DNA of 64,000 nucleotides from positions 43,909 through 107,908 of the forward strand of contig JAHHSV010000001.1 in NCBI GenBank assembly GCA_020025015.1, written 5' to 3'. The position numbers were made by a program, and so were the translations under genes. The notes below the pieces were generated by a model, which did not search any database, was not told where the DNA came from, and saw only the letters and a program-made list of their open reading frames with translations. This stretch comes from Anaeroplasmataceae bacterium. Lineage in GTDB: Bacteria > Bacillota_I > Bacilli_A > Acholeplasmatales > Anaeroplasmataceae. How positions within the stretch are numbered: position 1 is the stretch's first letter; each line of letters starts with the position of its first letter. Shown piece by piece: positions 11,049-18,531 of the stretch.

Positions 11049-12065
11049 TCATCCTATATTGATTATTAATGCTTTTTCCAATAAATAATTGGGTATTTCT
11101 ATTAAGGAGGTTGTCGTAATAAAGGTTTGATTTTTATGCAAATACTTAACCAAATTACTTTGTCTCCTACTATCTAATTCCGCAAATACATCATCTAATA
11201 GTAAAACTATCTCATCATTATATTTTTTCTTTAAAATTTCAACAATCGCTAGCTTTAAAGCGATCATTATTGTCCTTTGCTGGCCCTGGCTTGCAAAAAT
11301 CCTAGCATCCTTGCCATCAATAAGGATTCTATAATTATCCTTATGAGGTCCAAAGCATGTCATTTTATATTTTAAATCAGTATCGAGCATTGCCTCATAC
11401 TTTAAATCTAAATTATCCTCTAAAAAGCTATAGTCTAAGGCAATTTTTTCAACCTCTAAGCCCTGACTTATTTCTGTTAAGGCCTTATTTACCTTTTGAC
11501 AAAATAAATTCCTATAGCTATTAATAGCCTTCACATAGTTTATAAACTCTGAGGTTATTACCTTTAAAAGCTTTAAATCAGGCTTTGATGCCTTCAATAA
11601 TTCATTACGCTTGCGTAAAAGCTTTTTATAGGTAACTAGCCATTTTAAATATCTTTCATCAATTAAAGATAGATTAATATCTAAAAATTTTCTTCTTTCT
11701 GCATTAGCACCAACTATCGTTTTTAAATCTAAGCTTGAAAACATCACTGCTTTAATATTACCTAAAAATTCCATGTTTTTTCTATCACGATCATTGATAA
11801 AATAGCTTTTTTTATCCTTAGCTAAAATAACCTTTAAGGTTTTATTGGCTTTTAAGGTAATAGAAGCAGAGCTAGCTTCATTATTAATCATTTCCTTATA
11901 GTTATTGGTCCTATGACTTTTAGATGTACTTATAAGATATATAGCCTCTAATATTGAAGTTTTTCCTGAAGCATTTTGGCCCTTAAAAATAACTAGCTTA
12001 TTATTTAAATTTAAGTCCTTATGCTTTAGGTTTCTAAAATTATTTAAGCATAAATTTTCTATCAT
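11049..12065 (-). CDS. recF: DNA replication and repair protein RecF
   Basis: 338 residues, slightly shorter than the usual 360-370. RecF is an SMC-like ATPase that loads RecOR at single-strand gaps. Walker A is GQNASGKTS near residue 30, the signature GQQRTIMIALKLA is present, and Walker B is LLLDDVFAELD. Its ATG overlaps the yaaA stop by 4 bp, so the two are translationally coupled, the classic order next to the origin. Confidence 0.95.
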   Translation of the reverse strand: MIENLCLNNFRNLKHKDLNLNNKLVIFKGQNASGKTSILEAIYLISTSKSHRTNNYKEMINNEASSASITLKANKTLKVILAKDKKSYFINDRDRKNMEFLGNIKAVMFSSLDLKTIVGANAERRKFLDINLSLIDERYLKWLVTYKKLLRKRNELLKASKPDLKLLKVITSEFINYVKAINSYRNLFCQKVNKALTEISQGLEVEKIALDYSFLEDNLDLKYEAMLDTDLKYKMTCFGPHKDNYRILIDGKDARIFASQGQQRTIMIALKLAIVEILKKKYNDEIVLLLDDVFAELDSRRQSNLVKYLHKNQTFITTTSLIEIPNYLLEKALIINIG

Positions 12066-12274
12066 ACAAATTCATATTCTGAATCAATTATTTTTACAAT
12101 TGTACCATTATATAACTTTTTGCCACGACGATTTTCTAATTCGCCATTAACCCAAATTTCATTTTCGTGTTCGGCTAAAAAAGCCTTGGCCTCCCCACCT
12201 GAAGAAACATAATCTTCAAGCTTTAAAAGTTGTCCTAGAGTCATATATTCTGTTCTTAATTCTATCTTTTTCAT
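12062..12274 (-). CDS. yaaA: S4-domain RNA-binding protein YaaA
   Basis: 70 residues, one S4 domain: TLGQLLKLEDYVSSGGEA followed by VNGELENRRGKKL. In Bacilli this protein sits between dnaN and recF, as here, and is linked to ribosome or 50S assembly. A promoter with TGA-TATAAT lies about 20 bp upstream, so yaaA-recF-gyrB-gyrA form one unit separated from dnaN by a terminator. Confidence 0.92.
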   Translation of the reverse strand: MKKIELRTEYMTLGQLLKLEDYVSSGGEAKAFLAEHENEIWVNGELENRRGKKLYNGTIVKIIDSEYEFV

Positions 12275-12293
12275 TTTATCACCACTTTATAAT

Positions 12294-12322
12294 ATTATAT
12301 CATATTTTTTGGCATTTTTAAA
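12294..12322 (-). promoter_or_regulatory. Promoter of the yaaA-recF-gyrB-gyrA operon
   Basis: Minus strand: TTTAAA (12322-12317), 17 bp, TATAAT (12299-12294) preceded by TGA, an extended -10. Confidence 0.6.
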
Positions 12323-12370
12323 TGATTTAAGCAATAATTAATAAAAAAGTAATAATTTGGCAAAAAAAGA

Positions 12371-12394
12371 AAAAAGGGCTCTAAGGCCCTTTAA
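12371..12394 (-). terminator. dnaN terminator
   Basis: AAAGGGC/GCCCTTT stem (12392-12386 with 12379-12373) followed by TTTTTTC and further T residues on the minus strand, right after the dnaN stop. Confidence 0.85.
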
Positions 12395-12399
12395 AATGA

Positions 12400-13545
12400 T
12401 TAATTTTCTAAACGGAAAGGTAAGATAAGCTCAGTTAAATTTGGATTATCTACGCTTCTAATTGTAAACTGACGTAAGCTATTAATGAAAGATAATTCAA
12501 CCTCATTTGAACGTAAAACTCTTAAGGCTTCAATTAAATATTTACTACTAAAGCCAATTACTAATGGTTCAGTTACAACGATATCAGTTGGAATCAAAAT
12601 TTCCTTACCAGCACCTTGGTTATTAGCGCTGCTTAATTCAATCTCATGAGTTTGATCAATCTTTAAGGCTACAGCATTAAAGGTAATTTCTTTATCTCTT
12701 TCACGCTCACCTGGTGATAATAAAGAAACACGGTTAACAGCTGTTAATAATTCATCTTTATTGAATCGTACAACAATTGGAGTTTGCTTTGGAATTATAT
12801 TTGAGCAATCAGGATAATTGCCATCTAATAATCTTGTTTGGAATAAGACATCATTAAACTTAACTAATAGCTTATTTTTAGCTAAATACATATTTAAATC
12901 TAATGATTCATCATAAGCCTCTAAGGCCTTTAATAATTCATCTAAGGACTTTGCTGGTACTGTAATTTCATAATCAGGATATTCAGCTACATCAATAATT
13001 TTTTGACTTAATCTGTAGCTATTAGTAGCAGTTGCGATTAGTTTATTATTAGTAAGCTTTAAATTAACACCAAGTAGCATAGGATTCTTTGTAACGTTAG
13101 AACAAGCAAAAACTGTTTCTAAAATAGTATCCTTTAAAACCTTACAATTAAGTGTAAAAGGATTTTCTAGGGTTACAAAATCGATTGTAGGGTAATCGTT
13201 AGGATCCATTACATTAATTAAGTATTCCTTACGATCAGCTTTAATCATTAACGAACGATCCTCAATTAAGAAAAGTGTAACTTTATTTGAATCGAAAGCT
13301 TTTATTAAATCAATAAATACCTTGCCTGGTACTATTGTCTTGCCGCCTTCTTGAATAGTTAATGAAGGATCCTTTACTAAAACCTCAATACTAATATCTG
13401 AATTAGTTGTAGTTAAAAACACATCGGTATCTGTAACTTCAATTTTAATACCCTCAAGGACCTTCATAGGTGTTTTAGATGGTAAGCCATGATTGACGAT
13501 ATTTAGCTTTTCAAGTAAAACATTTCTGTCGATTGTAAAATTCAT
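12400..13545 (-). CDS. dnaN: DNA polymerase III beta subunit (sliding clamp)
   Basis: 381 residues, three clamp domains, normal length. It forms the ring that tethers polymerase III to DNA. Recognisable segments include NPMLLGVNLKL, ATNSYRLSQK, DGNYPDCSNIIP and the C-terminal ELILPFRLEN. Upstream lies a 159-bp spacer to dnaA with three DnaA-box-like sites, so its expression may respond to DnaA. It has its own terminator and is not read through into yaaA. Confidence 0.98.
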   Translation of the reverse strand: MNFTIDRNVLLEKLNIVNHGLPSKTPMKVLEGIKIEVTDTDVFLTTTNSDISIEVLVKDPSLTIQEGGKTIVPGKVFIDLIKAFDSNKVTLFLIEDRSLMIKADRKEYLINVMDPNDYPTIDFVTLENPFTLNCKVLKDTILETVFACSNVTKNPMLLGVNLKLTNNKLIATATNSYRLSQKIIDVAEYPDYEITVPAKSLDELLKALEAYDESLDLNMYLAKNKLLVKFNDVLFQTRLLDGNYPDCSNIIPKQTPIVVRFNKDELLTAVNRVSLLSPGERERDKEITFNAVALKIDQTHEIELSSANNQGAGKEILIPTDIVVTEPLVIGFSSKYLIEALRVLRSNEVELSFINSLRQFTIRSVDNPNLTELILPFRLEN

Positions 13546-13560
13546 AATTATGCCTCCAAA

Positions 13561-13704
13561 AACTTAATTTTTTTATTATAATCTTTATATATTATATTAT
13601 TATTACTATTATGAATGTGAATAAGTGGATAAGTCCAAATTATGGCCTTATTACAATAATAATTGTACCACATTTAGTGTGAATAAGATAGTTGATAACC
13701 ACAT
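13561..13704. other. Origin region, dnaA-dnaN spacer with DnaA-box-like sites
   Basis: Near-consensus boxes lie at 13616-13624 (TGTGAATAA), 13624-13632 (AGTGGATAA) and 13678-13686 (TGTGAATAA). The segment is very AT-rich on the dnaN side. Together with the boxes upstream of dnaA this is the two-part origin arrangement known from Bacilli. A possible dnaN -10 (TATAAT, minus strand 13580-13575) lies inside. Confidence 0.6.
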
Positions 13705-15045
13705 TTAATTCACTTTTTTTAGGATTGTATCAACTGCCATTTTCAATTCCTTATCGCTCTTTAATTCATTATCTATTTTAGTACAACCAGACATAATAGT
13801 TGTATGATCTCTACCACCTAAAATAGTACCTATTTTCTTATAAGGAAGGTCAAACTTTTCCTTTAAGATATACATAGCAATATGTCTAGGTAAAACATAC
13901 TTTTGCTTTCTTTGCGTAGAAATTATATCATTAATACTAATATTATAGAAATGAGCTATAACGCTTAAAACATTCTCGTAATTACTATTATCATCATTTT
14001 GACTAGGCTTTTTAAACTTAGTTAAGGCGTCTAAGGCATCCATAGCGCGTTCTAAAGTTATGTCATCATAATTACATACAGAAGAATGCCACAAAACACG
14101 ATTTAAAGCTCCCTCAAGCTCACGAATATTATCAGGAAAATTCTCAGATATGAAATATAAGACATCATCTGGTACTACCTTAGTCGATAATTCCTGAGCC
14201 TTTCTTCTTAAGATATTAACTCTTTGCTCTAAATTAGGTTTTTTGATATCAACAGTCATACCTTGACTAAATCTAGAGGTTAAACGCTCCATAATACCCT
14301 TAAGCTGATTAGCAGGGCAGTCACTAGTGATAACAATTTGCTTCTTACGATTAACTAAATCATTAAAAAGCTTAAAGAATTCCTGTTGACTTTTCTTGCC
14401 AATTTCAAGCATTTGAATATCATCAACTAATAAGCAATCTAAATTATCGTATTTTTTATTAAATTCAACCATAGTTCCCGATTGAGTAGCCTTGCTATAA
14501 TCTACAATAAAATCATTAGCTTGAACGTAAAGAACCTTAGCATTAATATCTTTATCTAATATATAGTTACCAATCGCTTGCATTAAATGGGTCTTACCTA
14601 AACCAACACCACCAAAGATATATAGTGGGTTTGCAATAATACCAGGTTGATCCGCAACATTAATACTCATACGATAACCAAACATATTAGATTCACCAAC
14701 GACAAATGATTCAAAGTTAAAGTTTTCATTTAAATTATTAAGATAAAGCCGATTATCGTTTTTCATCGCTTGTGGAGCTTCCTTAGTAACTTCACTATCA
14801 AGTACAAACTTAAATTTTAATTTCTCGTCAGTATATTTTTTTAAAACATCATTTATTTTTTCAATATAGATGCTATTTATTTTTGTTTTTATATAAATAT
14901 TAGGTACTAAAACAAAAATCGTACCATTTTGAAATTTGATGACCTCTTTAACGTCCTCAAAAGTCTCCTTGAAGGTATCTTCTCTATAGCAAGACGCTAA
15001 ATTTTCTTTAGTTTTCTCCCATAAATTCTGATAAATATCCTCCAC
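13705..15045 (-). CDS. dnaA: Chromosomal replication initiator protein DnaA
   Basis: 446 residues from the GTG at 15045. Domain I is at the N-terminus (EDIYQNLWEKTKENL), a short domain II linker follows, then the AAA+ domain III with Walker A GGVGLGKTH and Walker B CLLVDDIQML, and domain IV with the DnaA signature RDHTTIMSGCTKI. The frame opens at a GTG nine bases earlier (15054), but AGGTGA there fits as the ribosome site for the GTG at 15045, and the resulting N-terminus matches homologues. The promoter and multiple DnaA boxes lie upstream, allowing autoregulation. Confidence 0.97.
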   Translation of the reverse strand: MEDIYQNLWEKTKENLASCYREDTFKETFEDVKEVIKFQNGTIFVLVPNIYIKTKINSIYIEKINDVLKKYTDEKLKFKFVLDSEVTKEAPQAMKNDNRLYLNNLNENFNFESFVVGESNMFGYRMSINVADQPGIIANPLYIFGGVGLGKTHLMQAIGNYILDKDINAKVLYVQANDFIVDYSKATQSGTMVEFNKKYDNLDCLLVDDIQMLEIGKKSQQEFFKLFNDLVNRKKQIVITSDCPANQLKGIMERLTSRFSQGMTVDIKKPNLEQRVNILRRKAQELSTKVVPDDVLYFISENFPDNIRELEGALNRVLWHSSVCNYDDITLERAMDALDALTKFKKPSQNDDNSNYENVLSVIAHFYNISINDIISTQRKQKYVLPRHIAMYILKEKFDLPYKKIGTILGGRDHTTIMSGCTKIDNELKSDKELKMAVDTILKKVN

Positions 15046-15054
15046 AGCAATCAC

Positions 15055-15400
15055 CTCATTTTACTAGTTGTATTATAATATAATCATTGGGGATATCAAC
15101 ATAAAGTTTTCCACCAAAAAATGTGGATAACTCATTTATCAACTGTCAAAAAATGCCTAAAAATGTGGATAAGTATTAAAAAAAAGGGGAAAACTAGCCC
15201 AAAAATCGCCTTTTTCCACTTTTCCACATGTGTATAGAGATGTTGAAAACTTATCCACATTTTGGATAAAAAAAACTAAAAAAAATGTTGATAAATTATG
15301 TTGATAAAAACATTTTTTTAAAAAAAACATTACAATCTAAAATAAAATAAAAAGCTAAGAGAATTTTTCATGTTGTTTTCATGAATTTTGTACCTTAAAA
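15055..15400. other. oriC: Chromosomal replication origin (oriC), dnaA-rpmH side
   Basis: Consensus DnaA boxes lie at 15122-15130 and 15164-15172 (TGTGGATAA) and 15251-15259 (TTATCCACA). Weaker boxes are at 15220-15228 (TTTTCCACA) and a pair of TGTTGATAA at 15286-15294 and 15299-15307, spaced 13 bp. The stretch 15262-15355 is almost pure A/T and is the best candidate for the unwinding element. Gene strands diverge from here in both directions, as expected at an origin. Confidence 0.85.
15072..15099 (-). promoter_or_regulatory. Promoter of dnaA
   Basis: Minus strand: TTGATA (15099-15094), 16 bp, TATAAT (15077-15072). The nearest DnaA box starts 23 bp upstream of the -35, a position suited to autorepression. 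Confidence 0.65.
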
Positions 15401-15404
15401 TATA

Positions 15405-15433
15405 TTGACATCTAATTTTATATTTGATAAAAT
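15405..15433 (+). promoter_or_regulatory. Promoter of rpmH
   Basis: A consensus TTGACA (15405-15410), 17 bp, then TAAAAT (15428-15433). It is the best-matching -35 in the window and fits a highly expressed ribosomal gene. Confidence 0.8.
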
Positions 15434-15473
15434 AGTCAACGCATGGTTTCGCGAAGAAAGGCAGGTTATATTG

Positions 15474-15608
15474 ATGAAAAGAACATATCAACCTAACAAA
15501 CGTAAAAGAAAAGTAACTCATGGATTCCGTGTTCGTATGGCATCTAAGAGTGGACGTAAAGTTTTAGCACGTAGACGTCAAAAGGGTAGAAAAAACCTTA
15601 CTGTTTAA
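15474..15608 (+). CDS. rpmH: 50S ribosomal protein L34
   Basis: 44 residues, [13 protein letters not shown] through [11 protein letters not shown], the standard L34 sequence. The frame is open further upstream to 15405, but that stretch covers the promoter; the ATG at 15474 gives the family length. It is divergent from dnaA across the origin, as in most bacteria. Confidence 0.97.
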   Translation: MKRTYQPNKRKRKVTHGFRVRMASKSGRKVLARRRQKGRKNLTV

Positions 15609-15633
15609 TATAATTTTATAAAATAACAAGACT

Positions 15634-15678
15634 AGGACAACCAGAAAATCAAAAAAATTTTTTAGGTGTCCTTTTTTG
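15634..15678 (+). terminator. Probable weak terminator or attenuator between rpmH and rnpA
   Basis: AGGACA (15634-15639) can pair with TGTCCT (15667-15672), followed by a T-run. The loop is long and A/T-rich. Partial termination would lower rnpA relative to rpmH. This is weaker than the other terminators listed. Confidence 0.4.
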
Positions 15679-15695
15679 TTTATTTAGGAGAAAAA

Positions 15696-16049
15696 ATGAA
15701 AAAAGAATTTCGCATAAAGAAAGCTCTTGAAATTGAAGAGATAATGAAAGAACAAATTAGCGCTAATGCTTTAGAGCTAAGAATGTTTATCAAATACAAT
15801 AACGAAGAAACCAGCCATTTTCGATATGCGATAAGTGTAGGTAAAAAAATAGGTAATGCCGTTAATAGAAATTATCAAAAAAGAAGGCTAAGAGCCATCT
15901 TTAAGGATAACCAGAATAATATACCAGATAATATTGATATTTTCGTTGTTGCAAAGCCTAGTATTAAAGACTTAGACTATTCTTCTTTAAATAAATTATT
16001 CAACAATTTATTAAAAAAATGTTTAAGTAGAAAAAGGAGAAAACAGTGA
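15696..16049 (+). CDS. rnpA: Ribonuclease P protein component
   Basis: 117 residues from the ATG preceded by TAGGAG. It binds the RNase P RNA and helps mature the 5' ends of tRNAs. The RNR signature region reads SVGKKIGNAVNRNYQKRRLR, and FRIKKALE starts the fold. The 10 extra upstream codons in the open frame have no ribosome site and are excluded. Its stop overlaps the GTG start of yidC by 4 bp. Confidence 0.95.
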   Translation: MKKEFRIKKALEIEEIMKEQISANALELRMFIKYNNEETSHFRYAISVGKKIGNAVNRNYQKRRLRAIFKDNQNNIPDNIDIFVVAKPSIKDLDYSSLNKLFNNLLKKCLSRKRRKQ

Positions 16050-17008
16050 AATTATTTTTACATAAAAACAGCTATAAGTTTTTAGCTATTTTCTTAGTAG
16101 GTTTTTTCTTAATTGGATTAACAAGTTGTCGTCCTGATGCTAACTATTGGTATAATCACGTTTATACTGATTGGGGAGCTGAATTCCAGTTCCAAAATTT
16201 CTGGGATGGTTTTTGGGGTTGGTCAGTTTCAATTCTATCTTATCCATTTGCATGGTTATGTAGTTCTATAGGTAAGGGTCTTGGAAATTCTTATTTTTGG
16301 GGTATAGTCTTTACTACAATCATTATTAGAACAATTGCATGGCCAATTTATTCTAAGCAAAATGGTATGTCTATTAAAATGCAGGTTATGCAGCCTGAAT
16401 TAGATAAGCTTCAAAAGAAATATCAATTTAGACAGGATGAAAAAAGTCAAGCTCGTATGAAGCAAGAAATGATGATGATCTATAAAAAATACAAGTTCAA
16501 CCCAATGGGCTGTGTATTCACATCATTTATTCAATTCCCAATTTTCATTGCAATGTATGAAGTTGTTAAGAGAATTAACTTAACTACAACAACAATTACA
16601 CCAAATGGTGTCTTAATTGAAAATTACGGAAAATTTGCTCTTCATAACACAAAGCTATTTGGTTATTTTGAATTAAATAATACTTCTTTTAGTAATGGTG
16701 AATTAAAGGATAAGTTATTCTGCTTAGCAATTGCTATTCTATATACAGTTGTTACAGTTATTAATCAAAAAATCGCCCAAAAGAAGCCAGCTTATATGAA
16801 AAAGACTAATTATAATGCCCAAGCCGGCGGAGCTAACCAAATGAAGGTTATGAATATCGTGATGGTAGTCATGATGTTCTTCGTTGCAATGTCTTCTACA
16901 GCCTTAGGTATTTATTGGTTAATTGGTGGTATTTATCAAATGGCCCAATCAGCAATCGGTAGAAAGCTAAATGAACGAGCATATTACAAGATGACTGAAG
17001 GAAAGTGA
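16046..17008 (+). CDS. yidC: Membrane protein insertase YidC (lipoprotein type)
   Basis: 320 residues. The N-terminus is a lipoprotein signal with lipobox GLTSC (Cys at about residue 28), as in Gram-positive SpoIIIJ/YqjG. The core TM segment begins at SYFWGIVFTTIIIRTIAWP with its conserved Arg in the groove; the cytoplasmic helix pair follows (KMQVMQPELDKLQKKY), and three more TM segments complete the fold. It inserts small membrane proteins with or without SecYEG. It has a GTG start after AAGGAG, coupled to rnpA, and ends with TGA, showing that TGA is a stop here. Confidence 0.95.
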   Translation: MKLFLHKNSYKFLAIFLVGFFLIGLTSCRPDANYWYNHVYTDWGAEFQFQNFWDGFWGWSVSILSYPFAWLCSSIGKGLGNSYFWGIVFTTIIIRTIAWPIYSKQNGMSIKMQVMQPELDKLQKKYQFRQDEKSQARMKQEMMMIYKKYKFNPMGCVFTSFIQFPIFIAMYEVVKRINLTTTTITPNGVLIENYGKFALHNTKLFGYFELNNTSFSNGELKDKLFCLAIAILYTVVTVINQKIAQKKPAYMKKTNYNAQAGGANQMKVMNIVMVVMMFFVAMSSTALGIYWLIGGIYQMAQSAIGRKLNERAYYKMTEGK

Positions 17009-17622
17009 GTTTAAATATGTTAAGAAAAATTGAAATAGTAGCAGCAAATGAAGAAGAAGCAATGCTAAAAGCTGTTGAAGAATTACATGTACCAGCAAAT
17101 AAGATTTTTATTAATGTATTAGGTGAATTACCAGAAGGCTTAAATTGTGAGGCTTTAGTAGATATTAATCTTTCTTTAGAGGGTAAGAGATATATCGAAA
17201 ATATTTTAAAGACTCTACACATCGGCTATCAAATTGAAACTCGTACAGTTGGTGGCGAAAAGGAAATTCATTATTTAATTGAAAGTAGCGAAAATCCATT
17301 ATTAATTGGTCACAATGGTAAAACATTAGATGCTTTACAAACTTTAGTTCGTAATTTAATTTCTAATTATTCAAAGGAAAAATTAATTACCACTTTAGAT
17401 GTTGGTTCTTATCGTACTAGACGTGATAGACAATTAGAAATAATTGCTACTAAGACAGCTAAAGAAGTTGCTAAAACTAAGATTCCTGCAAAATTAGAGC
17501 CTATGAATGCATATGAACGCCATATAATACACGAAAAACTAGCAGATTGGCGTGATGTATACACTGAATCAGAAGGCGAAGGCAAGGATCGTGCAATCGT
17601 TATAAAACCAAAAAATATTTAA
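17005..17622 (+). CDS. jag: RNA-binding protein Jag/KhpB (EloR)
   Basis: 205 residues with three domains: Jag_N (LRKIEIVAANEEEAMLKAVEEL), a central KH domain with GHNGKTLDALQ, and a C-terminal R3H domain (YERHIIHEKL). In Firmicutes it works with KhpA in RNA binding and cell elongation. The GTG at 17005 overlaps the yidC stop but has AAGGA too close; the ATG at 17017 is an alternative start and could be the true one. Confidence 0.93.
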   Translation: MSLNMLRKIEIVAANEEEAMLKAVEELHVPANKIFINVLGELPEGLNCEALVDINLSLEGKRYIENILKTLHIGYQIETRTVGGEKEIHYLIESSENPLLIGHNGKTLDALQTLVRNLISNYSKEKLITTLDVGSYRTRRDRQLEIIATKTAKEVAKTKIPAKLEPMNAYERHIIHEKLADWRDVYTESEGEGKDRAIVIKPKNI

Positions 17623-17629
17623 TTTTTTA

Positions 17630-17662
17630 AATAATCTCATCATTGATGAGGTTATTTTTTTT
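17630..17662 (+). terminator. jag terminator
   Basis: ATAATCTCATC pairs with GATGAGGTTAT (one G-U) around a 3-base loop, then eight T residues. It ends the rpmH-rnpA-yidC-jag unit. Confidence 0.85.
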
Positions 17663-17713
17663 GCTTTAAAACTAAAACATAATATTATATAATATTATGG
17701 AAAGGTTTGGACA

Positions 17714-18478
17714 ATGAAGAAATTATTAGGATTATATTTAACAGCAACACTTGTCTTTATTCTTTGGGCTTTCATTTCATCAGCAATTGAAAATATTGTA
17801 ATAGATATTGAAATAATGGATTTTCAAAACCGAGGAGTATTAATTAGTGAAAAATCAACAAGCACAAATAAATATTATATAGTTAAATCAGATAAAAAGC
17901 TTGATTCACCCTGCTATACAAGCTATGCTGGAAAAATTTATCCAGGTGGTCCAGGCGATATAATTGTTTCTAAGGATGCAGCGATTACTATTCCAGTTAT
18001 TCATGAGCTATTATCCTTTTTTACAGGCGGTCATGCCGCAATTAGTGCTTTCCCTTATAGTGATTATAAGATAAGAACCTATGAACATGAGGCAATTGAG
18101 GTAACAGGCTTTGGTAGTAACATTACTGTAAGAAAGCAAAGTAAGAATGAATGGGATATGCTTTATAAGGAATATATGGCCTATCGAGTTAATACTAGCC
18201 TTCTCAATCGCAAGCGGGCCTTTAATAGAGCTATAAGCTTTACAGGTGAAGAGTATAATTATAGCTTTATGTTTGAGCTTGAAAGTAAAAAATATTGTAG
18301 TGATTTAATTTCTCGTAGCTATGATTATGTAGGAATTGATTTAAATAAGGATAATGTTGCTACAACGGTTATAGATATAATGGCATCTCCAGACACATAT
18401 TTATGCTATTATAGTAGAGTAGATAAGGCTGGAGTAAGACATAATTATATTTTAGATGATAGCTTAGATAATCTATAA
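17714..18478 (+). CDS. Membrane-anchored YiiX-like permuted NlpC/P60 cysteine hydrolase
   Basis: 254 residues. A hydrophobic helix (residues 4-24) anchors the protein; the rest is probably outside. The pattern of a permuted papain-like (YiiX/DUF830) fold is visible: PGGPGDIIVSK, then the His in GGHAAIS (about residue 112), a Glu in RTYEHEAIEV, and the Cys in KKYCSDLISRSY (about residue 196). In permuted members the Cys follows the His, as seen here. Relatives cleave peptide or lipid amide bonds. The target is unknown. A TATAAT lies at 17688-17693, and ATG is 21 bp later. Confidence 0.7.
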   Translation: MKKLLGLYLTATLVFILWAFISSAIENIVIDIEIMDFQNRGVLISEKSTSTNKYYIVKSDKKLDSPCYTSYAGKIYPGGPGDIIVSKDAAITIPVIHELLSFFTGGHAAISAFPYSDYKIRTYEHEAIEVTGFGSNITVRKQSKNEWDMLYKEYMAYRVNTSLLNRKRAFNRAISFTGEEYNYSFMFELESKKYCSDLISRSYDYVGIDLNKDNVATTVIDIMASPDTYLCYYSRVDKAGVRHNYILDDSLDNL

Positions 18479-18493
18479 AAAAATCATAAAATA

Positions 18494-18502
18494 TGGTATA
18501 AT
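18494..18502 (+). promoter_or_regulatory. Extended -10 promoter of dnaX
   Basis: TGG-TATAAT, about 30 bp before the dnaX start. No convincing -35. A second TATAAT (18505-18510) overlaps the expected transcript start. Confidence 0.55.
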
Positions 18503-18531
18503 TATTATAATGTGCGAAAGGGGAGAAAAGT

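Noticed and set aside
15330-15521. 63-codon minus-strand frame across the origin and rpmH
   Set aside because: It covers the rpmH promoter and start on the opposite strand, is rich in Phe/Tyr/Ile from A/T tracts and has no translation signal.
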